DNA of 64,000 nt from Rhodobacter sp. (GTDB lineage: Bacteria; Pseudomonadota; Alphaproteobacteria; Rhodobacterales; Rhodobacteraceae). The position numbers were made by a program, and so were the translations under genes. Of the stretch, positions 36,170 to 47,279 are shown one piece after another. A model generated the notes under the pieces. That model worked only from the letters and a program-made list of their open reading frames with translations, did no database searches and was not told the origin of the DNA. Numbering within the stretch: position 1 is the first letter of the stretch; every line of letters begins with the position of its first letter. Location: positions 1-64,000 of the forward strand of contig JADCEL010000030.1 of NCBI GenBank assembly GCA_020250125.1, given 5' to 3'.

Positions 36170-38827
36170 TCAGGCTCCGATCACGGCTTCGGCGGCGCGG
36201 ATCGCCGCCTCGGCATTGGTTGCATCGGTTCCGCCGGCCTGTGCCATGTCGGGGCGGCCGCCGCCGCCGGTGCCGCCAAGCTGTTCCGCCGCCGCCTTGA
36301 CGATATCCACCGCCGACAGCCGCGCGGTCAGATCAGCCGTCACGCCCGCCGCGACCGCCGCCTTGCCGCCGGTATCGGCGATCAGCAACACCGCGCCCGA
36401 CCCGACCCGCGCCTTCATCCCGTCGATCAGCCCCGGCAGGTCGCGCCCGGACACACCGGACACCACCTGCGACAGAAACTGGATGCCGCCGATGTCCTTC
36501 GCAGCAGGGCCAGTCGGCCCTGCCCCGCCCAATGCAGCCTCTCGCCGCAGTTGAGCGACCTCATTCTGCAGGGCGCGACGTTCCTCCACCAGGGCCTTGA
36601 CCCGGTCCAGCAGCACATCCGGCTGCGCTTTCAGCACGGTGGCAACCTCGGCCAGGCGTTTGACCTGATCGGACAGATGCGCCAGAGCCGCCTCTCCCGT
36701 CAGCGCCTCGATCCGCCGGACCCCGGCAGAAGAAGCGGAATCGCCCAGCAGAACGCACAGCCCGATTTCGCCCAGCCGCGCCACATGGGTGCCGCCGCAC
36801 AGTTCCACCGACCAGGCGTTGCCGTCAAACCCCCTGGCCGACCCCAGCGCGCGGCCCATCGACACAACGCGCACCTCATCGCCGTATTTTTCACCGAACA
36901 GCGCCTGCGCGCCAATGGCCCGCGCGTCATCCGGGGTCATAATGCGGGTATCAACCGCCCCGTCCTGCCGGATATAGGCGTTCACGTCGGCTTCAACCTT
37001 GGCCAGTTCCGCCGGGGACAGCGCCTTTGAATGGCTGAAGTCAAAGCGCAGCCGGTCGGGCGCATTCAGGCTGCCGCGCTGGGCCACATGATCACCCAGC
37101 GCCTCGCGCAGCGCCTCGTTCAGCAGGTGCGTGGCGGAATGGTTGGCGCGGATGCGGCTGCGGCGGTGATGATCCACCTCCAGCTTGGCGGGCTGACCCT
37201 TCAGGATCGTGCCATCCGTCACCTGAGCGATATGGATGAAGACACCGGCGGACTTCTTTGTATCGGTGATCCGCGCCGTGCCGGTATCGGTGCGGATTTC
37301 GCCCGCATCGCCCACCTGGCCGCCGCTTTCGGCATAGAACGGGGTCTGGTTCACCACGATCTGCACCGTTTCCCCCTGTGCCGCAGCGCCAATCCCGGCA
37401 CCGTCGCGGACCAGGGCGCGAATCTCGCCCTCGGCGGTTTCGGTGTCATAACCCAGGAATTCGGTCGGCCCCTGCGCCTGCGACAGATCAAACCAGATCG
37501 CCGCATCCCTGGTCTCGCCCGAGCCGGCCCAGCTGGCGCGCGCTTTGGATTTCTGGTCCTGCATCGCCGCATCGAAGCCTTCGACATCCACCGCGCGGCC
37601 CTTTTCGCGCAGCGCATCCTGCGTCAGGTCCAGCGGAAAGCCGTACGTGTCATACAGGCGGAACGCCGCCTCGCCGGGCAGGGCACCGCCTTCGGGCAGG
37701 CGGGCCAATTCATCGTCGAGCAGCCGCAGACCCCGGTCCAGCGTCTGCCTGAACCGGGTTTCCTCCAGCCGCAGCGTTTCCTCGATCAGCGGCTGGGCGC
37801 GGGTCAGTTCGGGATAGGCCGCCCCCATCTGGCGCACCAGCGCCGGCACCAGCCTGTGCATCACCACATCGCGCGCGCCCAGCTGATGCGCATGGCGCAT
37901 GGCGCGGCGCATGATCCGGCGCAGCACGTAGCCGCGCCCTTCGTTCGACGGCATCACGCCATCGGCAATCAGGAACGAGGTCGACCGCAGATGGTCGGCA
38001 ATCACGCGGTGATGCGTCTTGCCGGGGCCGTCGGGATCGGTGCCGGTGGCATGGGCGCTGGCCTCGATCAGGCTGCGCATCAGGTCGGTGTCGTAATTGT
38101 CATGCTTGCCCTGCAGCAGCGCGCCGATCCGCTCCAGCCCCATGCCGGTGTCGATCGACGGCCTGGGCAGGCCGGTGCGCGTGCCATCGGAAAACTGTTC
38201 AAACTGCATGAACACCAGGTTCCAGATCTCGATGAACCGGTCGCCGTCCTGTTCGGCACTGCCCGGCGGGCCGCCCCAGATCGTGTCGCCATGGTCATAG
38301 AAAATCTCGGTGCAGGGGCCGCAGGGGCCGGTGGGGCCCATCATCCAGAAGTTGTCATTGGTGGGGATGCGGATGATCCGGTCATCCGTCAGGCCGGCCA
38401 CCTTTTTCCAGATAGCGGCGGCCTCGTCATCGGTATGGTAGACCGTGACCAGCAGCCTGTCCTTCGGGATGCCGAATTCGCGGGTCAGCAGCTCCCAGGC
38501 AAAGGGAATGGCACTGTCCTTGAAGTAATCGCCAAAGCTGAAGTTGCCCAGCATTTCAAAGAAGGTGTGGTGGCGGGCGGTGTAGCCGACATTGTCAAGG
38601 TCGTTGTGCTTGCCGCCCGCGCGGACGCATTTCTGTGCAGTGGCGGCACGGCTGTAGTCGCGCGTCTCAACCCCGGTGAACAGGTTCTTGAACTGCACCA
38701 TGCCGGAATTGGCAAACATCAGCGTCGGGTCGTTGCGCGGCACCAGGGGGCTGGACCCGACAATGCGGTGGCCGTTGCGGCCAAAGAAATCAAGAAAGGT
38801 CGATCGGATATCGTTCAGCGACGGCAT
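36170..38827 (-). CDS. alaS: Alanyl-tRNA synthetase
   Basis: 885 residues. The class II catalytic core is at the N-terminus ([40 protein letters not shown]). The editing domain has the zinc-site motifs [14 protein letters not shown] and [13 protein letters not shown], and a C-Ala domain with a glycine-rich [16 protein letters not shown] lies near the end. It charges tRNA-Ala. It is separated from the upstream recA by 150 bp containing a terminator, so it has its own promoter. Confidence 0.97.
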   Translation of the reverse strand: MPSLNDIRSTFLDFFGRNGHRIVGSSPLVPRNDPTLMFANSGMVQFKNLFTGVETRDYSRAATAQKCVRAGGKHNDLDNVGYTARHHTFFEMLGNFSFGDYFKDSAIPFAWELLTREFGIPKDRLLVTVYHTDDEAAAIWKKVAGLTDDRIIRIPTNDNFWMMGPTGPCGPCTEIFYDHGDTIWGGPPGSAEQDGDRFIEIWNLVFMQFEQFSDGTRTGLPRPSIDTGMGLERIGALLQGKHDNYDTDLMRSLIEASAHATGTDPDGPGKTHHRVIADHLRSTSFLIADGVMPSNEGRGYVLRRIMRRAMRHAHQLGARDVVMHRLVPALVRQMGAAYPELTRAQPLIEETLRLEETRFRQTLDRGLRLLDDELARLPEGGALPGEAAFRLYDTYGFPLDLTQDALREKGRAVDVEGFDAAMQDQKSKARASWAGSGETRDAAIWFDLSQAQGPTEFLGYDTETAEGEIRALVRDGAGIGAAAQGETVQIVVNQTPFYAESGGQVGDAGEIRTDTGTARITDTKKSAGVFIHIAQVTDGTILKGQPAKLEVDHHRRSRIRANHSATHLLNEALREALGDHVAQRGSLNAPDRLRFDFSHSKALSPAELAKVEADVNAYIRQDGAVDTRIMTPDDARAIGAQALFGEKYGDEVRVVSMGRALGSARGFDGNAWSVELCGGTHVARLGEIGLCVLLGDSASSAGVRRIEALTGEAALAHLSDQVKRLAEVATVLKAQPDVLLDRVKALVEERRALQNEVAQLRREAALGGAGPTGPAAKDIGGIQFLSQVVSGVSGRDLPGLIDGMKARVGSGAVLLIADTGGKAAVAAGVTADLTARLSAVDIVKAAAEQLGGTGGGGRPDMAQAGGTDATNAEAAIRAAEAVIGA

Positions 38828-38926
38828 GGCGGTTCTGCCCCCCTAAGGCACCGGAAGAAACAGCTTCGCGTTCCGTTTATCCGCCGCATCCGGGCCTGTC
38901 CACCTTTCCCGGCCCGCCAAAGCAAA

Positions 38927-38946
38927 GGCCGGGTCCCTGCCCGGCC
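38927..38946 (-). terminator. Likely intrinsic terminator of recA
   Basis: Arms GGCCGGG and CCCGGCC with a six-base loop. On the minus strand the stem is followed by TTTGCTTT. It lies 32 bp beyond the recA stop codon and ahead of alaS, which fits transcript termination. Confidence 0.6.
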
Positions 38947-38977
38947 CCGGCCTGTCTTCTGCGGCCCGGGCGGCGCG

Positions 38978-40039
38978 CTATTCGTCCATCACGGCATCGC
39001 CCCTGGACGACAGGTCCAGGCCATGACCGGACCGGATTTTTGCTTCGATCTCGGCTGCGGTGGCCGGGTTGGCGCGCAGGAAGACCTTGGCATTCTCGCG
39101 CCCCTGCCCGATGCGCTCGTCGCCATAGGAATACCAGGAACCGGATTTTTCGACCACGCCGGCCTTCACGCCGAGGTCCACCAGCTCGCCCATCTTCGAG
39201 ATGCCTTCGCCATACATGATGTCGAACTCCACCTCCTTGAACGGCGGGGCGACCTTGTTCTTCACCACCTTGACGCGGGTGGTGTTGCCCACAACCTCGT
39301 CCCGGTCCTTGATCGCGCCGATCCGGCGGATGTCAAGCCGGACCGAGGCATAGAATTTCAGCGCATTGCCCCCGGTCGTGGTTTCGGGGGATCCGAACAT
39401 GACGCCGATCTTCATGCGGATCTGGTTGATGAAGATCACCATGCAGTTGCTGCGCCCGATGCTGGCGGTCAGCTTGCGCATGGCCTGGCTCATCAGGCGG
39501 GCCTGGCTGCCCATCTGCATATCGCCCATATCACCTTCGATTTCGGCCTTTGGCGTCAGGGCCGCCACCGAATCCACCACCACCAGGCTGACAGCGCCGG
39601 AGCGTACCAGCGTATCGACAATTTCCAGCGCCTGTTCGCCCGTATCCGGCTGGCTGATCAGCAGCTCGTCCAGATTGACGCCCAGCTTCCGGGCATATTG
39701 CGGATCAAGCGCGTGTTCGGCATCGACAAAGGCGCAGACCCCGCCCTTCTTCTGTTCTTCGGCCACCACATGCAGCGTCAGCGTGGTCTTGCCAGAGCTT
39801 TCCGGCCCGTAAATCTCGATGATGCGGCCCTTGGGCAGGCCGCCGATGCCAAGGGCAATGTCAAGGCCCAGCGACCCTGTCGAGGTTGCCTCAACATCCA
39901 TGATCTTGCTGTCGGAACCGAGCTTCATGATCGAGCCCTTGCCGAACTGCCGCTCGATCTGCGCCAGCGCGCTTTCCAGCGCCTTTTCCTTGTCCATGTC
40001 GCGCTTTCCGTTCAGTTCGAGGAGTGTGGCACCAGCCAT
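38978..40039 (-). CDS. recA: Recombinase RecA
   Basis: 353 residues. Walker A is [10 protein letters not shown], Walker B is [15 protein letters not shown]-binding loop L1 carries [15 protein letters not shown] and L2 follows [20 protein letters not shown]. The C-terminus is acidic and Ser/Asp-rich. It catalyses strand exchange and triggers LexA self-cleavage. A second in-frame ATG ([11 protein letters not shown]) lies 14 codons downstream and cannot be excluded as the start. An SOS box lies upstream at 40088-40102. Confidence 0.97.
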   Translation of the reverse strand: MAGATLLELNGKRDMDKEKALESALAQIERQFGKGSIMKLGSDSKIMDVEATSTGSLGLDIALGIGGLPKGRIIEIYGPESSGKTTLTLHVVAEEQKKGGVCAFVDAEHALDPQYARKLGVNLDELLISQPDTGEQALEIVDTLVRSGAVSLVVVDSVAALTPKAEIEGDMGDMQMGSQARLMSQAMRKLTASIGRSNCMVIFINQIRMKIGVMFGSPETTTGGNALKFYASVRLDIRRIGAIKDRDEVVGNTTRVKVVKNKVAPPFKEVEFDIMYGEGISKMGELVDLGVKAGVVEKSGSWYSYGDERIGQGRENAKVFLRANPATAAEIEAKIRSGHGLDLSSRGDAVMDE

Positions 40040-40087
40040 GAGTCCATCCTTATTTCACAGCCGGCCTTGCGCGGCAATTGTTGCGGT

Positions 40088-40102
40088 GTTCTTGACCTGT
40101 TC
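40088..40102. promoter_or_regulatory. LexA-binding SOS box of recA
   Basis: GTTCTTGACCTGTTC is a perfect GTTC-N7-GTTC direct repeat, the SOS box type established for Rhodobacter and other Alphaproteobacteria. It is 49 bp before the recA ATG. This differs from the palindromic box of Gammaproteobacteria and supports the taxonomic placement. Confidence 0.88.
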
Positions 40103-40253
40103 CTGCCTTATGAGATCACAACAGGAACAAATCAACCTTCATTTTCATAAAATCATCTTGACCGCAAAAGTGTTAAGCCAAGGTTACCGCCCCTGTGCCG
40201 GTCCGGATGGCCCCGCCGGGGCGATGCAGGGCGTTCGCCCGCCCGGACAGCCG

Positions 40254-42638
40254 TCAGGGCATCAGCTGGCGCTGGACCGTTGCCGTCAGATCGGTCAGGG
40301 AAAACGGCTTTGGCAGGAAGACCGAGTTGGCGATCAGGCCCTGCGCATCGGCAAAGCTTTCCTGCGCATAGCCGGATACGAAGACAACCCTCGTCAGGGG
40401 GCGCCTTTCCAGGGCCTTGCGGACCCAGCTTGGCCCATCCATCCCCGGCATGATGACATCGGTCACAATGATGTCGACCTGAACCGATCTGTCTTCCAGA
40501 AGCGACAGCGCCGCCTCGGCGCTGTCCGCTTCCAGAACGACATAGCCGCGCAGCCGCAGCGCGCGCGAGGCGAAGGCCCGGACGGGGGCTTCGTCTTCCA
40601 CCAGAAGCACCACGGCTTCTCCCTGGCGCAGCATCGGGCGCGGCAGCAAGGGCATTGGTGCCGGGACAGGCAGCGGCGCAGGCGCAGGTACAACTGCCGG
40701 GGCCGGGGCCCGCTGCGCATTGATCGGGAAATACAGCAGAAAGGTGGAGCCGACACCGGGTTCGCTTTCGGCAAAGATGAAGCCGCCGGATTGCTTGACA
40801 ATGCCGTAAGCGGTGGACAGCCCAAGCCCGGTGCCCTCTCCGGGGCGCTTGGTGGTGTAGAACGGATCGAAGATCTTGGTGATCCGGTCGGGCGGAATGC
40901 CGTGCCCGGTATCGGCCACGCGGACCAGGGCGTAGTTGCCGGGCGGCACGACGGCCCGGTCGCGGTGCATCGCCTGCCGCAGGGTCACCGCCTCGGTCGA
41001 AATGCGGATCGTGCCGCCGGCCGACATGGCATCGCGGGCATTGACCACCAGGTTGATCACGACCTGCTCCAACTGCCGCTTGTCGGCGCGGATCAGGCCA
41101 AGGCCTGGCGCATGCTGAAGTTCCAGACGCATCCGTTCCCCCATCAGCCGGTTCAGCAGATGGGTAAGGTCAGACAGGACGTCATAAAGATCGATGTGTT
41201 GGGGCATCAGCGTCTGCTTGCGGGAAAAGGCCAGCAGTTGGCCCACAAGACTGGCCGCGCGGTTGGCGTTCTGCCGGATCTGGACCAGATCGGCATAATC
41301 AAGCCCGTCACTGTCCTGCCGCAGCAACAGCAGGTCGCAATGGCCCGAGATTGCCGTCAGAAGATTGTTGAAATCATGGGCAATGCCCCCGGCAAGCTGC
41401 CCGATCGCCTCCATCTTCTGGCTTTGCGTGAACTGTGCCTCCAGCGTCTTGTGGGCCGTGGCATCATTCAGAACCGCCAGAACACAAGGCCGCCCCTCTT
41501 CGACAATGCGGCGCAGCGTCACTTGCAGAAAGGTTTCGGTCGGTGCCGCGCGCAGGCGCAGAACCTCGGCACCGCCCGGACTCCGGTCGGCAATCACGTC
41601 GCCGATCCAGTCCGCAAGGGATCGCCCCAGCCCTTCCAGCACATCGGGCAGCCGCACCCCCGCAGCAGCGGGCACCTGCAACAGGTCGCGCGCGGCAAGA
41701 TTGGCCGCCAGCAGGCTTCCGTCACCGCCAATCGTGACCAGTGCGACCGGCAGATGATCGAAATCGGCCCGAAACCCGGCGCTGGATGCCGCAACGGGCA
41801 AGGGCAGCAGATAGATCTCGCGGCGCGCTCCGGGGCCTTCGATTTCCGCCTTGACAGCGCGGACAGTGCCGCCCTGGGTCAGGATCACCGTCTCCTCGCC
41901 GCTGTTCTGGGCGGGATTGACGAAAACCTGGTCGATCCGGCGCGGTCTGGCACCCAGAAGGCGGCGCATCGCCTCGTTCATGAACAAGACGGCCCCGGCC
42001 CTGTTGCACATCAGCATCGGCAGGCTCAGCAGGTCTGCACTGCGTCCGGGGGGCGTGCGGTCCGGCACCTCGTCCAGCCGCCACAGAAAGCGCGCCGCGC
42101 TGACACGGTGAACCGACAGCCGGGTGGTTCCCCGGCGGGTCATCAGGTCTTCGGTGGCCGCGCCCCGCGCCGCCGCCCGCGATTGCAGACGGAACAGGAC
42201 AGCGCCGGGGTACAGGCAATGATCGCCAAGGGCCTGCAACAGGCGGTGCCCCCCGCCGCCGGCAAACCGCTGGCTGGCAGCCGCGTTGAGGTATCCGATC
42301 TGACCTTCGACATCGGTGGCAAAGATGGGGGCCGGGTCTTCGCCGAACAGCGCGGCCAGAAGGTTTTCCTCGCGCCGCGCCGCATAGCGCGCGAGTTCCA
42401 TGCCAAGATGAATCGTCAGGGCAAGCGCAACAAAGGCAGCGGCCCCGGCAAAGAGAAGCACCTTGAGCAGATCATCCGCAACACCGCCGCCCACAGTCCC
42501 CAGGGCAAGGGCCAGCACGACAAGCAGCCAGGCCTGCGGGGCAAGCAAGCGCACGTGGTCCGCAAACCCGCCGATGGCCAATCCGGCATGTCCCAAAGGC
42601 AAACTCCACGTCCGGTCCCCACAGTCATTGGCCCTCAA
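40254..42638 (-). CDS. cckA: Cell-cycle hybrid histidine kinase CckA
   Basis: 794 residues if begun at TTG 42638; there is no ATG near the 5' end. A second TTG at 42596 has GGAG six bases upstream and may be the true start. Two membrane helices lie at about 33-75. PAS-like regions follow, then a HisKA with His421 in GGIAHDFNNLLTAISGH, an ATPase domain (LEQVVINLVVNARDAMSAGG, EGTGLGLSTAYGIVKQSGG) and a C-terminal receiver with Asp727 in IIVTDVIMPGMDG. CckA passes phosphate through ChpT to CtrA, which in Rhodobacterales governs motility and gene transfer agent production. A CtrA box sits directly upstream. Confidence 0.9.
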   Translation of the reverse strand: MRANDCGDRTWSLPLGHAGLAIGGFADHVRLLAPQAWLLVVLALALGTVGGGVADDLLKVLLFAGAAAFVALALTIHLGMELARYAARREENLLAALFGEDPAPIFATDVEGQIGYLNAAASQRFAGGGGHRLLQALGDHCLYPGAVLFRLQSRAAARGAATEDLMTRRGTTRLSVHRVSAARFLWRLDEVPDRTPPGRSADLLSLPMLMCNRAGAVLFMNEAMRRLLGARPRRIDQVFVNPAQNSGEETVILTQGGTVRAVKAEIEGPGARREIYLLPLPVAASSAGFRADFDHLPVALVTIGGDGSLLAANLAARDLLQVPAAAGVRLPDVLEGLGRSLADWIGDVIADRSPGGAEVLRLRAAPTETFLQVTLRRIVEEGRPCVLAVLNDATAHKTLEAQFTQSQKMEAIGQLAGGIAHDFNNLLTAISGHCDLLLLRQDSDGLDYADLVQIRQNANRAASLVGQLLAFSRKQTLMPQHIDLYDVLSDLTHLLNRLMGERMRLELQHAPGLGLIRADKRQLEQVVINLVVNARDAMSAGGTIRISTEAVTLRQAMHRDRAVVPPGNYALVRVADTGHGIPPDRITKIFDPFYTTKRPGEGTGLGLSTAYGIVKQSGGFIFAESEPGVGSTFLLYFPINAQRAPAPAVVPAPAPLPVPAPMPLLPRPMLRQGEAVVLLVEDEAPVRAFASRALRLRGYVVLEADSAEAALSLLEDRSVQVDIIVTDVIMPGMDGPSWVRKALERRPLTRVVFVSGYAQESFADAQGLIANSVFLPKPFSLTDLTATVQRQLMP

Positions 42639-42643
42639 AAGGG

Positions 42644-42659
42644 TTAACCCACTGTTAAC
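42644..42659. promoter_or_regulatory. CtrA box upstream of cckA
   Basis: TTAACCCACTGTTAAC is a perfect TTAA-N7-TTAAC. The sequence GTTAAC-N5-GTTAAC around it reads as a full box on both strands. It ends six bases from the TTG at 42638, which implies that transcription starts inside the annotated 5' end and favours a start further downstream, such as 42596. It suggests autoregulation of the CckA-ChpT-CtrA pathway. Confidence 0.75.
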
Positions 42660-42692
42660 GGAACTGTTGAAGAGATTGTCCCGGTCCGGCGC

Positions 42693-43856
42693 TCAGCCGC
42701 GTGCCAGCACGGCAAGATAGAAGCCATCTCCACCCTGCAAAGGTGTCAGGCAAAGCCCGCTTTCCGGTTTCCAGCCGGGGTGCCGCCCCAGAAACTGCGT
42801 GATCTGGGTCCGGTTCTCGGCCTCAAGCAGCGAACAGGTGGCATAGGCCAGCCTGCCCCCGGCGGCGACAAGGGCAGCACAATGGTCCAGGATCTGCGCC
42901 TGAAGCGCAGATGCCTGTGCAAGGCGCGCTTCGGTCAGCCGCCATTTGCCTTCCGGATCGCGGCGCCAGCTGCCGGAGCCGGAGCAGGGCGCATCGGCCA
43001 GAACCAGATCGAACGGTGCCGCGCGCGCCACGGCGGCACCATCGAGAAGCTGCACGCAAATGCCCGCACGGTCGGCCCGCTGCGGCAGGTCGCGCATCCG
43101 GCCCGGCTCTGCATCATGGGCAAAAAGCCGCAGCGGCAGGCGCGCGCCCATGGCAAGGGTCTTGCCGCCGCCGCCGGCACAGAAATCGAGGACCCTGGCA
43201 CCTTCGGCCAGCGGCAATGCCTCGGCCACCGCCTGTGACGCCACATCCTGCAGCTCGACCGATCCGTCGCGATAGGCGGCGGAACCGGAGATTTTCCGCG
43301 CGTTCCCCGTCACTTCAAGGGCGTCCGGCGCAAGGCCGTGCGGCTGCGTGACAATCCCCTCTGCCGCCAGCCTTGCCTGCGCCTCATCCCGCGTCAGGCG
43401 GGAACGGTTCACCCGCAGGAAGACCGGGGCGCGATGCCGCAAAAGACGCATCACCGGGGCGAAGTCTGCCCCAAGGCTGCGTTTCAGCGCGGGGGCAAGC
43501 CAGTCCGGACAATCCAGCGCCACAAGCTCTTCCAGGGGTGCTGGGTTCTGCGCTTCGCCGTCCGTCAGGGGTGCGGGCGCGTGCCCCTCGCCGGTAAACA
43601 GTGTGGCGGGGTCCACACCGGCCGCCCGCAGCCCGCCCAGCACCAGGCCGCGCCCGGTCTCGCTGCCGCCAAGCGCGGCAAAGGACCGGCGGCAGCGCAG
43701 CGCCTCAAAGACCGTATCGCGCACCGCCGCCCTGTCGCCGGACCCGGCAAAGCGGCTGGCCCGCCCCCAGTTGGTCAGCGCCTGCCCGGCGGGCATGCCT
43801 GCCAGCACAAGGTCCAGAACCGCGATGGCGGCAGACAGGCGCGCCGCAGGCGTCAT
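42693..43856 (-). CDS. rsmB: RsmB-like 16S rRNA (cytosine-C5) methyltransferase
   Basis: 387 residues. A NusB-like N-terminal domain (about 1-130) precedes the Rossmann methyltransferase with LDFCAGGGGKTLAMGA (SAM binding), DAPCSGSGSWRRDPE (motif IV Cys) and AYATCSLLEAENR (motif VI catalytic Cys). It methylates cytosine 967-equivalent of 16S rRNA; other RNA targets are possible in the RsmB/NOP family. It lies upstream of cckA with a 54-bp gap that holds the CtrA box. Confidence 0.88.
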   Translation of the reverse strand: MTPAARLSAAIAVLDLVLAGMPAGQALTNWGRASRFAGSGDRAAVRDTVFEALRCRRSFAALGGSETGRGLVLGGLRAAGVDPATLFTGEGHAPAPLTDGEAQNPAPLEELVALDCPDWLAPALKRSLGADFAPVMRLLRHRAPVFLRVNRSRLTRDEAQARLAAEGIVTQPHGLAPDALEVTGNARKISGSAAYRDGSVELQDVASQAVAEALPLAEGARVLDFCAGGGGKTLAMGARLPLRLFAHDAEPGRMRDLPQRADRAGICVQLLDGAAVARAAPFDLVLADAPCSGSGSWRRDPEGKWRLTEARLAQASALQAQILDHCAALVAAGGRLAYATCSLLEAENRTQITQFLGRHPGWKPESGLCLTPLQGGDGFYLAVLARG

Positions 43857-43903
43857 GCGTTAAGGCCTTGTCTGAGATCAGCCGCGCAAGGCATTGAAAA
43901 AAT

Positions 43904-44680
43904 TCAGCCCTTGATTTCCTGAAGCGTGTTCCCGCCGTCCACGACCAACACCGCCCCCGTGACATAGCTGGCGCCGGGCGACGCCAGAAACCCGACGCAG
44001 GCCGCCACTTCATCCGGTGTTCCGGGGCGGCCCGCCGGCGTGTTGCGCCCGGCGCGCAATTCGCCCTCGCTGGAGGCTGCTGTCGCGATCCAGCCCGGTG
44101 CCACGGCATTCACCGTGACACCGCTGCCCCCGGTTTCAAGCGCCAGGGCCCGCGTCAGCCCGACAAGCCCCGCCTTGGCGGCGGCATAGGCCGATGACCC
44201 CGCCAGCGCCACAACCGGCCCGGTGACCGAAGCCATCATCACCACGCGGCCAAACCCCCTGGCGATCATGCCCGGCAGGACCGCCCGCGTCACCCGCACC
44301 GCCGTGCCCAGGCTGGTCTCGATGGCAAAATCCCAGCCTTCGGCGCTCATCTGGACGAAGCTGCCATGTTCCTGCGGTGCGGTGACGGACCCCATGCCGG
44401 CATTGTTGACCAGAATATCGACCGGACCTGTGGCCGCGACCAAGGCGGCAACATCCCCCGCCCGCGTCAGATCGGCGACATGGCCGGTCACATCCAGACC
44501 TGCGGCGCGCAACTCGCCCGCACGGTCCAGCACACGGTCCGTTGTCGAGGTGATCATCACCGAAGCGCCGTCCCGTGCCAGCCAGCGCGCACAGGCCAGC
44601 CCGATGCCATCTGCGGACCCGGCCCCTGTCACCAGGGCGCGGCGCACCACGGGGTGCCTGTCCTGATCCCTTGGCTGCAT
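43904..44680 (-). CDS. SDR-family oxidoreductase
   Basis: 258 residues. Cofactor-binding loop TGAGSADGIG (residues about 18-27), NNAGMGSV, and the active-site Tyr and Lys in GSSAYAAAKAGLVG. Near the C-terminus it has GAPYVTGAVLVVDGG-like sequence (GASYVTGAVLVVDGG). The loop deviates from the standard TGxxxGxG by an inserted acidic residue. The substrate is unknown; 3-oxoacyl-ACP reductase-like or polyol dehydrogenase-like roles are possible. The gene lies between guaB and rsmB on the same strand but is not clearly linked to either. Confidence 0.8.
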   Translation of the reverse strand: MQPRDQDRHPVVRRALVTGAGSADGIGLACARWLARDGASVMITSTTDRVLDRAGELRAAGLDVTGHVADLTRAGDVAALVAATGPVDILVNNAGMGSVTAPQEHGSFVQMSAEGWDFAIETSLGTAVRVTRAVLPGMIARGFGRVVMMASVTGPVVALAGSSAYAAAKAGLVGLTRALALETGGSGVTVNAVAPGWIATAASSEGELRAGRNTPAGRPGTPDEVAACVGFLASPGASYVTGAVLVVDGGNTLQEIKG

Positions 44681-44764
44681 GACCGTCCCCTTGTTTCAAG
44701 GCGAAAAGGCGCAACCCGCGGCCGGCACTGCCGCGTTGCCCGGCTGGCCGCATCTTCCCTTGGG

Positions 44765-46306
<1,542 letters not shown>

Positions 46307-46356
46307 TCAAGGCGGCGTGGTGAAGCTGCGCCCAGTCTTCACAGCGGGGGCCGGAC

Positions 46357-47055
46357 ATGCGCGTTGCCATCGTCGAGAACACGCGGATCACGCATCACGG
46401 GCAGGTCGGCGTCGCCCTGCACGAGGCCGGGGCGCTGGTGGAGATTTTCCGCCCCTGGGCCGATGGTCGCCTGCCCGAGGTTGCCCAAGGTCATGATGCC
46501 ATCGTCGTGTTCGGCGGCGAACAATCGGCCCTCGATGATGCCGCCCATCCCTATCTGCCCGCGCTGGCCCGCTGCATGGCCGGGTTTTCGGCCGCTGACC
46601 GCGCCGTTCTGGGCATCTGCCTTGGCAGTCAGGTTCTGGCGCGCGCCTTTGGCGGGTCCAACCACCTTGGCACCGCGCCCGAATTCGGCTGGCTGCCCGT
46701 GGACCTGACAGAGGCGGGCCGCAGCGATCCGCTGCTGTCGGCGGTGCCGCAGGCCTTCCCGATCTTTCAGTGGCACAGCGATACCTTCACCCTGCCGCCG
46801 GGTGCCACGCATCTTGCCACCGGACCCGTCGCGCAGAACCAGGCCTTCCGGCTGGGCCGTGCCACCTATGGCACGCAATTCCATTTCGAAGCCAGCCGGG
46901 CGGTTGTTGCCGACTGGACCCGCACCTTCCCCGAGGCGACCGACCGTATGGCCACGGGCTGGGCACAATCCCACCCTGATCTTGCGGCACAGCTCGGCGC
47001 GCAGGCCGACCGGACAGGGTTGGAGATTGCCCGCGCCTGGGTCGGGCTGATTTAG
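46357..47055 (+). CDS. Class I glutamine amidotransferase-like protein
   Basis: 232 residues. The catalytic triad is Cys88 in LGICLGSQ, His176 and Glu178 in GTQFHFEAS. There is no synthetase domain, so this is a free-standing amidotransferase of the GuaA-like/YfeJ type, which hydrolyses glutamine or gamma-glutamyl compounds. It starts 143 bp from divergent guaB. The partner is unknown; gamma-glutamyl-polyamine hydrolysis is a known role of some relatives. Confidence 0.85.
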   Translation: MRVAIVENTRITHHGQVGVALHEAGALVEIFRPWADGRLPEVAQGHDAIVVFGGEQSALDDAAHPYLPALARCMAGFSAADRAVLGICLGSQVLARAFGGSNHLGTAPEFGWLPVDLTEAGRSDPLLSAVPQAFPIFQWHSDTFTLPPGATHLATGPVAQNQAFRLGRATYGTQFHFEASRAVVADWTRTFPEATDRMATGWAQSHPDLAAQLGAQADRTGLEIARAWVGLI

Positions 47056-47279
47056 AGTATCCGTCTTGATCAAGCCCCTTTTTGCACCCGCAAGCGGTCG
47101 GCTCCGGGCTTCGGTCCGCTGCCCGCGAAACTGACTGTGCCGGTCTTGCGGCCGCAGTTGTGTCGTGCCCCCTGCCCGAATACATTGGCACCGGTTCATC
47201 CTGATCGCGGGGACAGGATGGTCAGACAGCATTCCGCAAACATTCCGGCCTTGAACACTGTGTTCAGGGGCCTGCCTGA

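Noticed and set aside
37031-40150. Plus-strand open frame of 1039 codons across alaS and recA
   Set aside because: It is antisense to two certain genes. Its product is a His/Gln/Arg/Gly-rich mixture with no domain, as GC-rich third positions produce.
39819-42647. Plus-strand open frame of 942 codons over recA and cckA
   Set aside because: Same reason: it is the complement of cckA and has no family character.
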